Below are positions 13,106 through 25,570 of a DNA stretch of 64,000 bases, piece by piece; position 1 is the first letter of the stretch; every line of letters begins with the position of its first letter. The position numbers were made by a program, and so were the translations under genes. Source of the DNA: Melieria omissa (lineage: Eukaryota; Arthropoda; Insecta; Diptera; Ulidiidae); NCBI GenBank assembly GCA_963971225.1, contig OZ020268.1, positions 10,365,032 through 10,429,031 on the forward strand, in the 5' to 3' direction. Below the pieces are notes generated by a model. The model ran no database searches. It worked only from the letters and a program-made list of their open reading frames with translations, and was not told the origin of the DNA.

Positions 13106-13747
13106 ATCTATATATATAAAAATTAATCGTGGTCCGTCCGGCTGCTTAAAACTTGAAAACTTACTATTTAATCATGTCCTTCGACCGAGGGAATGGGGGT
13201 ATTGACACCCCCTTGTGGCTCCGCCCATACAACTCAAATCTTTTAAATGGAAAGCTTCGGAATTGTAAGTCACACAGCATTAAAATTTGGTATGACATCG
13301 TCCCCTAGAAGTGTCATTCTACTCTTAATATTGTATGGGGCGTTGAAAAAGGGGCGTGGTACATTTTTAATGCAGCAGAACTGTAAGTCTTACATCAATG
13401 AAACTTGGTATGAACCTTCGATTTAATCATATCTTTCGGCAGAGGGAATGGCGCGGGTATTTAACAAGGGGGCGTGGCACTGCCCATAATTCAATTCTTT
13501 TGAATTGAATAGCATTGAAAGTTAGTGTACCGTCGTTTCATAGATGTGTCAATCTACTGATGAGATTGATCGGCGTTGGTCAAGGGGCGTGGCACATTTT
13601 TTTTGATCCAACAGTTATGCAGTACACACACACACATCAGTGAAACTTGGTACGAACTTTCCACTTAGTAGCACAATTCGACTAGAAGAAAGTAGTAAGC
13701 ATTGGACAAAAGGGCGTGGTATCGCCTCCATTTTTATATACATAGAT
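13106..13747. mobile_element. Unclassified 642-bp TIR element with 5-bp target duplication
   Basis: Ends ATCTATATATATAAAAA and TTTTTATATACATAGAT are inverted repeats at 16 of 17 positions, flanked by TGTTT at 13101-13105 and 13748-13752. The inside repeats phrases such as AAACTTGGTATGAAC and GGGGCGTGGCAC. No coding frame. The simple AT-rich ends mean the boundary could be coincidental. Confidence 0.5.
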
Positions 13748-13789
13748 TGTTTGCCCTAACTGACCGACTGATTGATTGATTGATTCATC

Positions 13790-14745
13790 ATCGCTCAGCT
13801 CAAACCGCTGAAGCTACAAACATGAAATTTGAACTGATAACACGGGATTTTTCGAAATTCGGGCGTGTAAAGGGGCAAAACATGTGTTAAGGTGTTTTAT
13901 GAAAAAAAGTGATTTAAGAGATATATTGATTTCGAACTTCCTGAAAATACTCTAAACCAAACATAATTCGACACGTGTTCTTATAATTTTTCGAAAATCA
14001 AAATTTAACTGGACCAATAATGGGTTAAGATTTGTTTAAGGGTAGACTCGAAAAAAACATGAACCGATAGGCCTATTGACTTCAAAAATTTTAAAAATAC
14101 TTGAAATAAAAAAAGTTATACACGCGTTTCTCATTATTTTCATAATCGAAATCTAACTGGATCAACGACGGGTTAAAAGTATGTATGGAGAAAAAATTTT
14201 TGTTGACTTCAAACTGGGTGAAAGTACTTCAAATGTAAAATAACTCGATACGTGTTTTTTCATATTTTCCGAATATTAAAATCGGCCGGGGTCAACGACC
14301 GGTTAAAAGTTTGTATGGCGAAACTGTAAAAAACATGAATTAATGAGCCCACTGACTTCAAACTTTGTAATAATTTGACACGTGTTTTTCACTTTTTTGA
14401 AAATGAAAATCTAACGGGGTCAACAATGGGTTAACAGTTTGTGTAGAGAAACACGATTTATTGGTCCTTTTGACTTTAAACTTAGACAAAAAGCACTTCA
14501 ATCGGGAAATAATTAAAATGTACTTTTCATATTTTTGAAAATCGAAATCTATCGTGGTAAACTAAAGGTTAAGAATTTGTTTAGAGTAAATGTGAAAACT
14601 CATGATTTAAAGGGCCTTTTGACTTAACAGTTGTTAGAACCACTTGATATCAAAGATAATAGACATATGTTTTTTTTTTTAAATCAAAATCTGACGGGGT
14701 CAACAATGCGTTCAAAATTTGTATCGGGTGAAACAAGAGAGCTTG
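13790..14745. repeat. Degenerate ~130-147-bp tandem repeat, about six units
   Basis: A motif close to GGGGTCAACGACGGGTTAA recurs at about 14012, 14159, 14288, 14416, 14553 and 14696, each followed by TTTGTATGGAGAAA-like, CATGAATTAATGGGCC-like and TTGACTTCAAAC-like sequence in the same order. Spacing is 128-147 bp. The units are old and diverged. Confidence 0.75.
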
Positions 14746-16866
14746 CTTGATTTCTAAAACTTATGTTGGTTCGCTACAAATATACAAAACCTTAATCATT
14801 TTGATAAATATAGAGGAAAATTATAGCATCCCAACGTTGAAAATGGGCGAAAAATCACCCGAACGACGGATTAGGGTTAAAGCGAACCAAACTAATGTTT
14901 TGACTTCAAACATAAAATAAATTAGAACTTAATTTAGTTAAATCAGAAAATTTGTAATTTTCATTTGTAAATAATGAAACTGTCATGAATTTCGTAGTAT
15001 TTTCATTAAAAAATTTCAATATTTTTTATATTTGTTGAATTTGACTTAAAGTTGTTTCACTTTGTGAATAAAACTGCATTAACCAGAGCCAGAAAGTGGA
15101 CCTTAACTTGAATAAATGTGTGCCTGGTATTTCGTAAAAGCAATAAACCTATGTGTATTCTGGACACAATAGATCTTCTAGGTCGCGGTGCACTAATAAT
15201 TTTGGAACTGTTCTATGGAAAAACAGTTATCAATGATAACTAACATCCTTGAGATAATTATAATCAATGAGCTAAAGCACACTTTAACCAAGAAACTTTC
15301 GCCTTTCTCCTGATACTTAATGGATATTCTTTCCTTAAATCGACTCTATAGTAAATTTTTTTAATCTTTTAGTAACAAAAAAATTAACCAAATTTGGGCC
15401 TTTTCATTTTGGTTTGGCTTAATGATTTTTGAAAAATAGATTAGAAAACAATATATTAGTTGTTGTTTTTGTTAATGAATACAATTGTTTAAAAAATGCT
15501 CTTCTAGGCATTCTGGGCATTCACCTTACCGTAGAGGTTAATTCTATAAGAAATATCTTTTTATGAAACAATAAAACTCTAAGCCAGCTTAATTTTGAAG
15601 AATACTTAGCTCCAATGGTACAGTCTAGTCGTCGACTTTTCAGTAAGTCCGCGGGGACAAGACTTTTTACAAAACTAAAGTCATCCAGGAACATCTTCTG
15701 TCTTCCTCACTTGCTAACTGTATCTGCCACTACTCTTACGCCTCTTCTCTCTCTATTTCATATGAAAATTTGTTTGGGAAAAACTATTAAGAAATTAACA
15801 AAAAATATTGAAAACTTTTAAATTCCAACATTTTATCTAAACACAATTTGTTTATATTTCACGAAAGGGGTTTTTAGTGACGCAAATATACTTTAAAATT
15901 TTTCCACTACTCTCCAGTTGTTACAACTCTTGAACCAATGTGTATTACCATATTGTAGTTCGAGTTCATTAGCTTTCAACGAAAACATCTACGCCGTTTC
16001 ATGTTCCTATGACTGAGGCAAAAAATCAAAACACATTTCACAACACACTAATTATAATGGGACAAGTGATATATAACTCAATATGTGTTAAAAGCTGCCT
16101 GCGAAATAAATACCCAGACAATAATTACATATTTTATTTGCAATGTATAAGTTTACAAGTCTGACGAGATACGTATTTGCTGGTGTATTACTTTTTTACT
16201 GTTTTGTTAGTAAATTAACAAGCTGCGAGCAAATATCCATTTCATCATAAATTGTTTACAAGTTTTTTTATAAATAAATAAAAAGTCATACACCAATTAA
16301 GTTCGGCTACACAATGCATTTAAATCATTCAACAAGTTCATTTAATAGTTCGCATTCACCAAATTTTCTAATTTTTTGAACTTGTAACAATAACAAAGAA
16401 TTCGCTAATCAGTTCGTTTCAACAATTGATTACTTTTATTGTTGTAGTTGAAATGTTTTGCAGATGTTTATACTCACTCATGGGGAGTAAACAACTGACC
16501 AAAAGTTGTGTTTGTAATTTATTTGGTTCAAATATTTAGTATAATTTTAAACGTTAACAACACAAATATTAACTTAAAACCCACTGACGTCGTTAGCAAT
16601 AACGAAAACTTTGACTTATTGAAATGTCTGAATTAATTCAAAACTCTAATCGAATCTTATTTTTGCACCTCTTCTTCCCCAAAAACCAATTCAGTCGGCT
16701 CCATTCGAATATAAGACAAGAAAACCACAACAGTTTTGTATCGCACTGGCTATAGGCTTAAGCAAGTCGCCTAGAAGTATGCAACACTTCATATTTTACC
16801 AATTGTTGTATTTTCCTCTATGCAGGAATTCCACTTCTATCTTGTTCTTCGTTTTCTGTTTTTGCA
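14746..16866. other. AT-rich sequence upstream of dor
   Basis: No gene recognised; contains only the 15160 retroelement scrap. The last ~130 bp hold the dor promoter motifs. Confidence 0.5.
15160..15200 (+). mobile_element. Short 3' scrap of the 5910-type non-LTR element
   Basis: ACACAATAGATCTTCTAGG-TCGCGGTGCAC at 15166-15195 resembles the 3' end of the element at 7204-7232 (GCATAATAGATCTTTGAGG-TCGCAGTGCAC). No coding sequence is preserved beside it. Confidence 0.4.
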
Positions 16867-16895
16867 ATCAGCTGATAATTGCCACAACAGCTGTT
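16867..16895. promoter_or_regulatory. Paired AWCAGCTGWT core-promoter motifs upstream of dor
   Basis: ATCAGCTGAT (16867-16876) and AACAGCTGTT (16886-16895), both exact matches to the fly E-box-type core-promoter motif, lie 102-130 bp before the dor start codon. Confidence 0.6.
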
Positions 16896-16996
16896 TATAC
16901 TTTGGTGAAAAGTTCAACAAAAATGCTAAAAATCGAATAAGCTATAAAAATCGAACAATTAATTATATCTAAATTCCTCAAAGCGATTGAGTAAAG

Positions 16997-19900
16997 ATGT
17001 CGTCCTACTACGAGGCCAGCGAGATGCAGCCACCAACGCTGAAGCCAAAATTTTTGCCTCGCATCGAGACGCAGAGTCCCAGCGGTGACAGCAGCGGCGC
17101 CGACGAGACGCCCATCTTCAGCAAACGAAAAATGTTGTTGCGCATTCCGCCCGCACTCACAGGTGACTTCATGCACATTGCCGTCAACAAAAACTGGCTG
17201 GTGTGCCTGCTGGCCACACAGCAGACCACACTGCTGCGCTTCTTTCTGCCGCGCGCCATACCACCAGGCGGTGAGTTAGTCATTGCTGCTCAACTCTGTA
17301 TGTTTTCAAGTTTAAACTTTGTTTAGAAATTGCGCTGGAAAAATATTTGGCTGGATACAAGATTTCGAAAATATTTCTGGATCACACCGGTCATCATATG
17401 CTGATACCGCTGGTGCCCAAGTCGCCAGGACTCTCGGCCGATTTCCTCTACATACATGGCAACGGGCCGAAAGTGCGCCGCGTCGAGAAATTCAAGGACC
17501 ACGAGATCACATCGGTGGCCTTCAACAAGTACATGGGCACCGAGTCCTCCACCGGGCCCATACTACTGGGCACCAGCCGGGGCCTGATTTTCGAAACCGA
17601 ACTGGTGCAAGACGGCGACAAACCATTGTACAGAAAGCAGGTAAATAAATGATCCTTCTGCAAAGTAAGTGTACAATGCTTTACAACTACAATTGCAGGT
17701 GTACGATTTGGGACTGGGGCGCACCAAGTATCCCATAACTGGCCTGGAGGTGTTGCGCATATCCAATACCAATCGCTACATGGTGGTGGCCACTGCGCCC
17801 GACTGCATCTACACATTCCATGAAACTTTGAAGTCCGACGATCGCTCACTCCAATCCATATTCGCATCTTATGTCAACGGCACACAGGTCCACGGCGCCG
17901 AAGTGATCGAAACTGATCTAAATTACTCGGCTTTGTGCTTTTTTGCACTGCCCAACGAAAAATTTCCCAAGCAATGGGCGTGGCTATGTGGCACTGGCAT
18001 TCGTATTGGAGAGGTGAGGCAGCTGGCTTTTGAATTTCCCTATTAAAATAACATTGTTCACTTTTAACAGATCTCAACAGCTGAAAATGGCACTGAAGTG
18101 CTGCTCGGCGATACGCTCATCAGCTTGGATTTCAAGCAGTACAAGCATCTGTCCTACGAGGAACGACGGCAGAATGCGCCGCGCTCCTTTGTGCTCACCG
18201 AATACCACGTACTGCTTCTCTATTCAGACCATGTCACCGGCATCTGCCTGCTCAATCAGGCAGTGGTGTACGAAGAGTATTTCCATGAGCAGTTGGGCAA
18301 ATTGCTGAACATTGTGCGCGACCCCTTCACGGGCGCTATTTACATATACACAGAGAAGCTGATATTCAACTACAAGATCACCGACGAGCAGCGCAACATT
18401 TGGCGCATCTACCTGGATAAGGAAGAGTACGATCTGGCCGAAATCTATGCCAGCGAGCAGCCAGAGCACCTGGACTTTGTATTAACCAGAAAGGCAGAAG
18501 CGGCATACGCCAACAAACAGTACCAGCTGGCCGCCGACATGTATGCCGAAACGAACAAAGCCTTCGAAGAGGTTTGTCTCAAGTTCATGGAGCTGGAGGA
18601 CAAGCAGCCCATCATTCGTTATGTCAAAAAATGCCTAAGCAAGGCAAAAGACAACACAGAACAGGTCACCGTGCTGGTGGTCTGGCTAGTCGATCTCTAC
18701 CTGACTCAAATCAACTTTCCGCGTCGCTCGGCCGAGGAACGCGCCAAATGGCAGCGCGAGTACGACGAGTTTATGCAAAATGACCGTGTAATCAAATGCG
18801 CTCGCGCCAATCACGCTGCCTTACGCAACCTAATCGCCGAGCATGCCGATGCACACAATCTGGCGCAACTTTCCATCGCCAACGGCGACTACGAAGAAGT
18901 GATCAATCAGCAGCTGGGCGCGGAAAAATACAGCGAAGCGTTGCACACGCTCTGCAAGCAACAAAACCTTGACCTCTACTACAAGTATTGTCCCATTCTG
19001 ATCGAGCAGTTGCCGCACGAGACAGTAGAGGCGTTGATTGCGCGTGGACGTAAGCTGGAAATAAAACAGCTAATACCGACGCTGATCACCATCGACAGCG
19101 CCAAGCACATTGAGGAGATTATCAAGTATCTGGAATTTGCCATCTATAATCTGGGCGAAACGAATCAAATAGTGCACAACTTCTTGTTGCGGCTATATGC
19201 CGAGCACAAGCCGCACAAGGTAATTACCTATCTGGAGAATGAAGGGCAAGATGTCAGTCTAGTGCACTACGACATCAATCTGGCGCTGTGCGTTTGCCTG
19301 GAATACAAAGCGCAAGTGGCGTGCGTGTTTCTACAATGTCTGCTGCAGATGTGGTCGGCTGCGGTCGACTTGGCGCTCACTTTCGACATGCAGCGCGCCA
19401 AGGAGACCGCTTCCAAGCCGCGCGATGAGGAGACGCGGCGGAAATTGTGGTTGCGAATAGGTGAATATTTTGTGTTTTATTTTGATGTTTGATAATTTGA
19501 ACTAATGGCTTCTGCAGCATACCATGAAATTCAGGGCACCAACGATGTCAAGAAAGCGCTCGATCTACTGAAGGAATGCGATCTGCTGCGCATCGAAGAT
19601 CTCTTGCCATTCTTTTCGGATTTCGAAAAAATTGACGACTTCAAACAGCCTATTTGCTTTGCTCTAAAAGTAAGCATCAGTTTCGTTGCAATAAGTATTG
19701 AAGTATTGAAATGTGTTAAGGCGTATTTAACATTTACACATTTCATACTCAGCTACAAGTTTTGAAATTCTTCTAAATTATTTTTTTTTTGTCTCTTACA
19801 GGAATACAATCAGAAAATCCAAGAACTGCAGCATGAAATGGATGATTATACCAAACAGGCGGAGCGTGTGCGTAGCGATTTGCAAAACATACACGAGCGC

Positions 19901-20266
19901 AGTCTGCGCATCGATGCGCAAGAAACATGCAGCATCTGCGAAGCTTTTCTGCTGGTTAAGCCGTTCTTTGTGTTTGGCTGTGGCCACAAGTTCCACAGTG
20001 ACTGTCTGGAAAAGCAGATAATACCGTTGTTGAGCTCGGATACAAGTCGCAAACTGACTATGCTTAAGCAACAAATTGAGTCGACGCTGACGCATTCGAT
20101 TGCCATGCCCGATCACTCGCAACAGCAACAAAACAAGCGCGACAAATTAAAGCAAGAGATCGAAGAAATACTGGCCAGCGATTGTCTGTATTGCGGCGTG
20201 ATGATCGATACCATAGACCAGCCGTTTGTGGGTGATTGGGACCAGGTTAATGTCGATTGGGAGTGA
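16997..20266 (+). CDS. dor: Vps18 / deep orange, HOPS-CORVET tethering subunit
   Basis: Core class C Vps subunit that tethers late endosomes, lysosomes and autophagosomes. Six coding exons join in frame: 16997-17270, 17327-17640, 17699-18013, 18071-19460, 19518-19669, 19802-20266. They give about 969 aa, close to the ~1000 aa of fly Dor. The N-terminal half is the Pep3/Vps18 beta-propeller region, the long fourth exon carries the alpha-solenoid/clathrin-repeat part, and the last exon carries a coiled coil followed by a C-terminal RING-like domain starting at C858-x2-C861 (CSIC), with the CGHKFH core and a final C-x2-C (CLYC). All introns are short with GT/AG ends. The start is the ATG at 16997, the first in frame after two promoter-type CAGCTG palindromes at 16867-16895. 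Family assignment is firm; exon ends are inferred by eye. Confidence 0.95.
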
Positions 20267-20719
20267 ATGTTGAATGCTCCAAAATGTAGTCATTTCATAT
20301 ACCTGCGTACGCATAAAATTCTTTACTACAGTTTGCTGGTTGTGTTTTTTACATACACAACTCATACCCGTCTAACTGTATTTAACCTGGTAATGCTTAT
20401 CTACAAAAATATACGCTATAAATTGATATACGTTGTTTTTTCTCATTTAAAAAGGATTACAAATTTATTTTATGGCTATTTTAGGTACACAGTGTAAACC
20501 TAATCTATCTCTAATTTGTTTAAATTTAAAGGGCTAGATACAATTATGCTAAAACAGAAACAACCAAAAGAGCAAAGCGCTTAAAAATATACCAATAAGG
20601 AAAAGTACGCAAAGCACGAACTGCACAATGCCCCACGACAGAGAGCCCAATTGCTTAACTTTATGGCCACTGCCCGCAAGTAATCGCGGTAGATAACGCG
20701 GCTCCCCACCATCCGGTAG

Positions 20720-21682
20720 TCAATCGATTACATTCAACTGCAGCTCGTTGGACACAAATGAGATAGCCGTCTTTAAGACGGCCTGCTGTATGGAAGCATT
20801 GTTCAAGAGCAGCGGCAGCAGCATGGCAAGATCCGACACTTCGAATTGGGCCACCGCATTGTTCACATGACGCACTAGTTGTTCCTGCTGCGCGTCGGTG
20901 AGATCGTTGAGCAACACATCGCCCAGTGGCCGGAAAGTGCCTGCAAGTAAATGAGAGGAATTCGGTTGCATTAAGCAAACAATAGTGGCCAAACAATACT
21001 TGAAAAACCTTATCAGTTCGTAGTACACAATCGAAAGTGACTGTACAGCACGTCTTGAATGAGTGTGTAGACAGTGACGCGATTGTAAATCCAATCAAAC
21101 TATATTTAAACAGATCATACACGTAGCAACTTGTTAAATAGCTCAGCCGAATTGAAATCATGAAAAAATTAATTGTTTGCAAAACTTGATTTGAAATCTT
21201 CAATGCTTACACAATCAGCCGAAAACACCAACAAAAATTGACTCCGGCTAAGCTACATAATTTGTACAATTTCGAGCATGTTGCTCCAGCAAAATTGAAA
21301 AAAAATTGCAGATTGTACAACCCGCCTTCATACATTGCCTGACTACAAAAATTCCGCTCTTTATGTATGCAATTACTTACCACTAGTCATTTTGTAAGCC
21401 ACCAATCCGCCCGCTGTGCTGCCGATAGCCAAACCCACAGGTCCCAGCAACAAGCCGCCCGCAAACGCCGATGCACAACACACTGCAAGCGATAAGATGT
21501 ATGATTCATGATTACGATTTAGGTGCACTTCATTGTGAAATACATGAAACTCCCAGGGCCCAGTGCCACTGGGACAACATACCCATTGCTCCTTTGGCGG
21601 TCTGCTTTACTGTCACTCGCACATTGCGCTCGTTGGCAATAATGGAAATAGCCTCGATTAGTTCTCGTCCGTCGATGGGCAT
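20720..21682 (-). CDS. C19orf12 homologue (nazo-type small membrane protein)
   Basis: Three coding exons on the minus strand: 21682-21583, 21482-21381 and 20940-20720. They join in frame to about 140 aa, the length of human C19orf12 (141 aa). The start MPIDGRELIEAISIIAN is followed by VTVKQTAKGA and a glycine-rich hydrophobic hairpin (AFAGGLLLGPVGLAVG / STAGGLVAYK), the glycine-zipper membrane segment typical of the family. The C-terminal half (LNDLTDAQQ ... NELQLNVID) also fits. The human protein sits on mitochondrial/ER membranes and is mutated in a brain-iron neurodegeneration; the fly relatives are linked to lipid and immune homeostasis. Its 3' end faces that of Vps18 about 450 bp away (convergent). 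A TTTATT at about 20464-20469 would be an AATAAA signal on its strand. Confidence 0.85.
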
Positions 21683-22456
21683 TTTGCAGTTTGTGGTAAA
21701 ATTGTTACACTTAAAATTAATGAAAATCTATAATTTCTGACCAGACCAGATATGTGCGTCTTTGTTATTACTCTTGTTTTAAACACGTAAATGTTAGAAA
21801 TTGTCTAGTGATGCCACCTGACATATCGCAATTTAGGGATTTAACATTGCTGCCATTACAAACCACTGCATCTAAATTATTCCTTAAAATGTATTTCAAT
21901 ATATTTTTCTAGCATATTTTGTACTCTAAAACTTGGGAAGTTCACACTGAACATTAAAAGTTAAGCAAGAGATTTATATGAAAAACATTTCCATATAACG
22001 TGGCAGCACTAAGGTTACAAATTATCAGCTGGTAGCCATCAATGCGGGTACATATGCCGTAATTTTGACATTTCTGCCCCGAACACATAAACGATGGCAC
22101 CGACACAATGGTGTCGGCATCAATGGTTGCGATGCAGTTGGCAACGTGATTACAATGATGGCAGAAGCTTGAGTTTTAACCAGTTCGTCTTTGTCTGGAA
22201 GTATTGAAGTTTAGCAATGAATAATAAAAAATCGTTCGTTCAGCGACATTTGTGTTCGGTGATCGTATAATCATCAAAATAATTGTTCCCATAAAATTGT
22301 TCCGGTTCTATATTTCAACAGATGCAGTCGTATCGCTCCCGTCATCTATGTGTTCGGGGCATTACGACTGATCCACTCTTTGGTGTACATAAATTTGATC
22401 AGTATGAAATTTAACATTTGTAGACATATTCCTTAAGGATTATAATTTTTCAAATA

Positions 22457-22707
22457 CTGTCGTGTCTGGATATAGTAAACAAATTTTTGCAAGGCTTGTT
22501 CACAGTATTGAGGTTGTTCACTACATAAAGATTAACATTTTTGTTCAAAAACTCGTTTTATTTGCTCAAAATAAACTTTTTGTTTTTTGCTAGAAATTGC
22601 TTCCAAAATTTTGTTCAATATTTAGAGGCTCCATGTCAAAATTTGGGAGTTCACTATATCGAGGTGTTCACTATATAGGGTGTTCACTGTGTACCCAGAC
22701 ACGACAG
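22457..22707. mobile_element. pogo-like MITE, copy 2, 251 bp
   Basis: Same family as 12852-13088: left end CTGTCGTGTCTGGATATAGT, right end GTACCCAGACACGACAG, TA on both flanks, and the shared internal phrase GTTCACTATATCGAGGTGTT. Lies between the C19orf12 homologue and the hfw-like gene. Confidence 0.82.
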
Positions 22708-23227
22708 TATACTATTAAATACAATTCGGTACGAAGTATTTAAATTTTGAACGTGTTATGCGTATCCGCCAACAACAACTTGAAGATTCCTCATTGGGAT
22801 GATTCATTAATTATCAATTAAATTTTGATCAATAGTAATATTTTTACACTTTTTAATACTTAATAAAAGTTTTGCAAAAATTCCATCTTTTCTTGACTGT
22901 CTATAAAAACGGAAGTCATGATTTCAATGAATGGAAAATAGAACATTCGTTCTGAAACTGATATTTAAAACAAAATATTTGGAGTCTCAGTCAAGTCAAT
23001 TTTAGATTAGAAGAAAGATTTCAATAAGTTTTGATGTGTTGAATAGAAGGTTACATAGCAAATTGTACTTAGAAGTCTTTTAGAAAAATAATTTTGCATT
23101 ATATTGCGAGAAAGTGAGAAATCGAGAAAGTGTTAAAGGGAGATAGTTTTGTTTGTAAAGGGAAGATTAGCAGAGAGGAGGAAAGAAATGATAACGCATT
23201 GTGATGGAATCACTCTTCCCTTTTGAC

Positions 23228-23345
23228 CAGGGGCGGATTCAGAAAATATTTTGGAGGTGTTTCTAAAAGTAATTCTTTAGTTCTAAAGTAAATCCTAATA
23301 TTTCCTGGGGTTTCAACCGCCAAAAACTCCTTGAATCCTCCACTG
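23228..23345. mobile_element. hAT-type MITE, shortened copy
   Basis: 118-bp copy of the family at 4836, opening CAGGGGCGGATTCAG and closing GAATCCTCCACTG. The flanks CTTTTGAC / TTTTTGGC agree at 6 of 8 positions, consistent with a decayed 8-bp duplication. Confidence 0.7.
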
Positions 23346-24320
23346 TTTTTGGCGTATCAACTTTTTTATTCATTTCGTGACTGAGAATAAAAAGTTTTAA
23401 ATTTTCTTTAATAGTGTATTTTCTATTAATTTTTATTTATATAATAAAATTACTAGAAACTATTATTATTTATTAAATATTTATTGAATCATAACACAGC
23501 ATTAAAATTGAAATAAAACTGTCTTCATTTGGAAAAAGGGATAAAAGTATTGAGCTGACAACACCGGCGAAGCCAATTGTTGCTTGGTCGAATTCCTCTT
23601 TTTCTCGTTGTTTCCAGCTCTTAAACACCCTTCTTTTCTTTCACAACTTAACTTATTGCGAATCAAAACAAAAAAGAAGACAGTGAGAGCAACTGGTGTT
23701 TGGTTGGCGGTGCTGCGCCTTGGGTCCTAAATATATAAATTTTCATTTTGTGCGCCTTTACATCGTTTAATTATTGTTGATGTAACTGAGTGAGCTTTTA
23801 CAAATTGCTATCATTGTTGTTTTGTGGCTTCCACTTTCGCGTGCGTGATACAAAAAAAGGTGGCTTTATGAAAGAGTGCTGCGATGTAAAAATACAAAAA
23901 AGGAATCTTTTGAAAAGTTAGCTGCAAGAGAAATCTATCACTTGGAATTGTCTTCCGACGCATGCAAACAACCAGCAAAACGCAAGGATGTATTCGGCTG
24001 CATGTCAAGTGGTGAGTGCCTAAATGTGCTTTGTATTTTGTAGATTTCAGAGTTGGAGCTTATCACATTCGCCACAAAACGCAAAATGCTTATCTGCAAC
24101 GTTGCACCGTCGCCCAATCCCCGCGCTGCGTTGTGCGTTGCAGTGGCGGTGAGTTGCAGTAACAACGTCCACAGCTCATCTCGCACTCGATCGACTCAAA
24201 GGAGGCACGCATTATAATTTATAATGCATAATCTATTTTTAGACCAGCCAGCACTTTTTATTTTTATTATTGTTTGACTTACTGTCCCCAACGAGCACTG
24301 AATGATGGTGAATGATATTT

Positions 24321-24567
24321 CTGTGGTCAAAAGCAATAACCGCTTAAGTCGACTTAAGAAGAAATTGAGTTATGGATGCCACCACGTTCCCTTGACTGTG
24401 CTCTACGTTTGTGTAAAATCGGGGAGTTTGTAACTTTAAAATAAAAGAAGTTATTAATAAAAACCTATTCGCATTCCCATAACGAACACACTACGCGCTA
24501 AAACTTTAAAACGAAATTGCTCGAAACAGAAATTTTCGACTTAGGCGGTTATTGCTTTTGGCCACAG
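24321..24567. mobile_element. MITE with 32-bp TIRs and 4-bp target duplication, copy A
   Basis: Left end opens CTGTGGTCAAAAGCAATAAC; the right end is its inverted complement with 30 of 32 positions matching. The flanking ATTT occurs at 24317-24320 and 24568-24571. 247 bp, non-coding. Related to the copies at 31591 and 45876. Confidence 0.75.
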
Positions 24568-25415
24568 ATTTGTCTATAATTTGCATATACCTTGTTGGGA
24601 TAGGAAATTGACCATCAACGCAATGTTGGCTGATCGGCGCCACTGTGGACCAATATTTACAATTGCTTTGCTTTGTTGAGAAACCAGTCTACTTATGCAG
24701 TAGAATCGCTTAAGTGTCTCAAAAACATTGTACTGCTATAGAGATATCAGCCACAGGAAAGATCCAAAAATAATATTTATTATTGTTTGCCGTAGACTTT
24801 ACTTATCTTGGTAGGTTTTTTTATAGCAACATTTTGAATGTTGCAAATTGTGTATTCAGTTGGCGTCAAGTCAAAGCGAAATATGTGACCAATTAAATGC
24901 GGTTTTTGTCAAAATTTTTTCAATTAAATTGGATCTTCATAAAATAAAAAAATATGATTTTTTTAAGAAGGAACCGGGGCTATAGAACCCTTAAGTATGA
25001 AAAAGTTTGGCATCATTGAATTCCATTAGATTTGTGCACAACTGTGAAAATGCAATTGCAATGTTTTTCGGATTCCAAATAGTAAAAGTCACTCGTTTTA
25101 TACATTTTAGACAGAAAAAATATTTGCTTTGGCTGCAACAACGCAAACGAAATTCAACAAAAAGCAATATGTAAAAACAATTTTCTTTATCTCTTTCTCT
25201 ACTTACACTTTCATTGAAGTATAAAACTAAGCTAAATACTGTCTAAGGTGAATTGGCTACTCAGCCTGTGCGAAGTAGACAACGCAAACAACCAAATGAA
25301 TGCTAAATATTCATTAACAGCGCTTTAATTCAATTATCTTATTTTATTTCTTAATGAAGTCAAAACTGACTTAATTTATTTAAACAAAAACTTTGGAACT
25401 GTAGTAGCTGACTTT

Positions 25416-25570
25416 CAGAGGTGGATTAAGAAAAATACTTCGGGGGGTTTCAAAAAGTAATTCTTTAATATTTATAAAATGTCTTTTAATTTGTATGTAG
25501 TTTTAAAGTCGATCCTAATATGTCGGGGGGTTTCAACCCCCAAACTCCCTCTCCCCTGAATCCGGCACTG
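25416..25570. mobile_element. hAT-type MITE, third copy
   Basis: 155-bp copy opening CAGAGGTGGATTAAG and closing CTGAATCCGGCACTG, with the same CGGGGGGTTTCAA internal segments as the 4836 copy. Flanks CTGACTTT and CCGACTTT match at 7 of 8 positions (target duplication). Confidence 0.8.

Noticed and set aside
17448..17867. 139-codon minus-strand frame
   Set aside because: Antisense shadow of dor exons 2-3.
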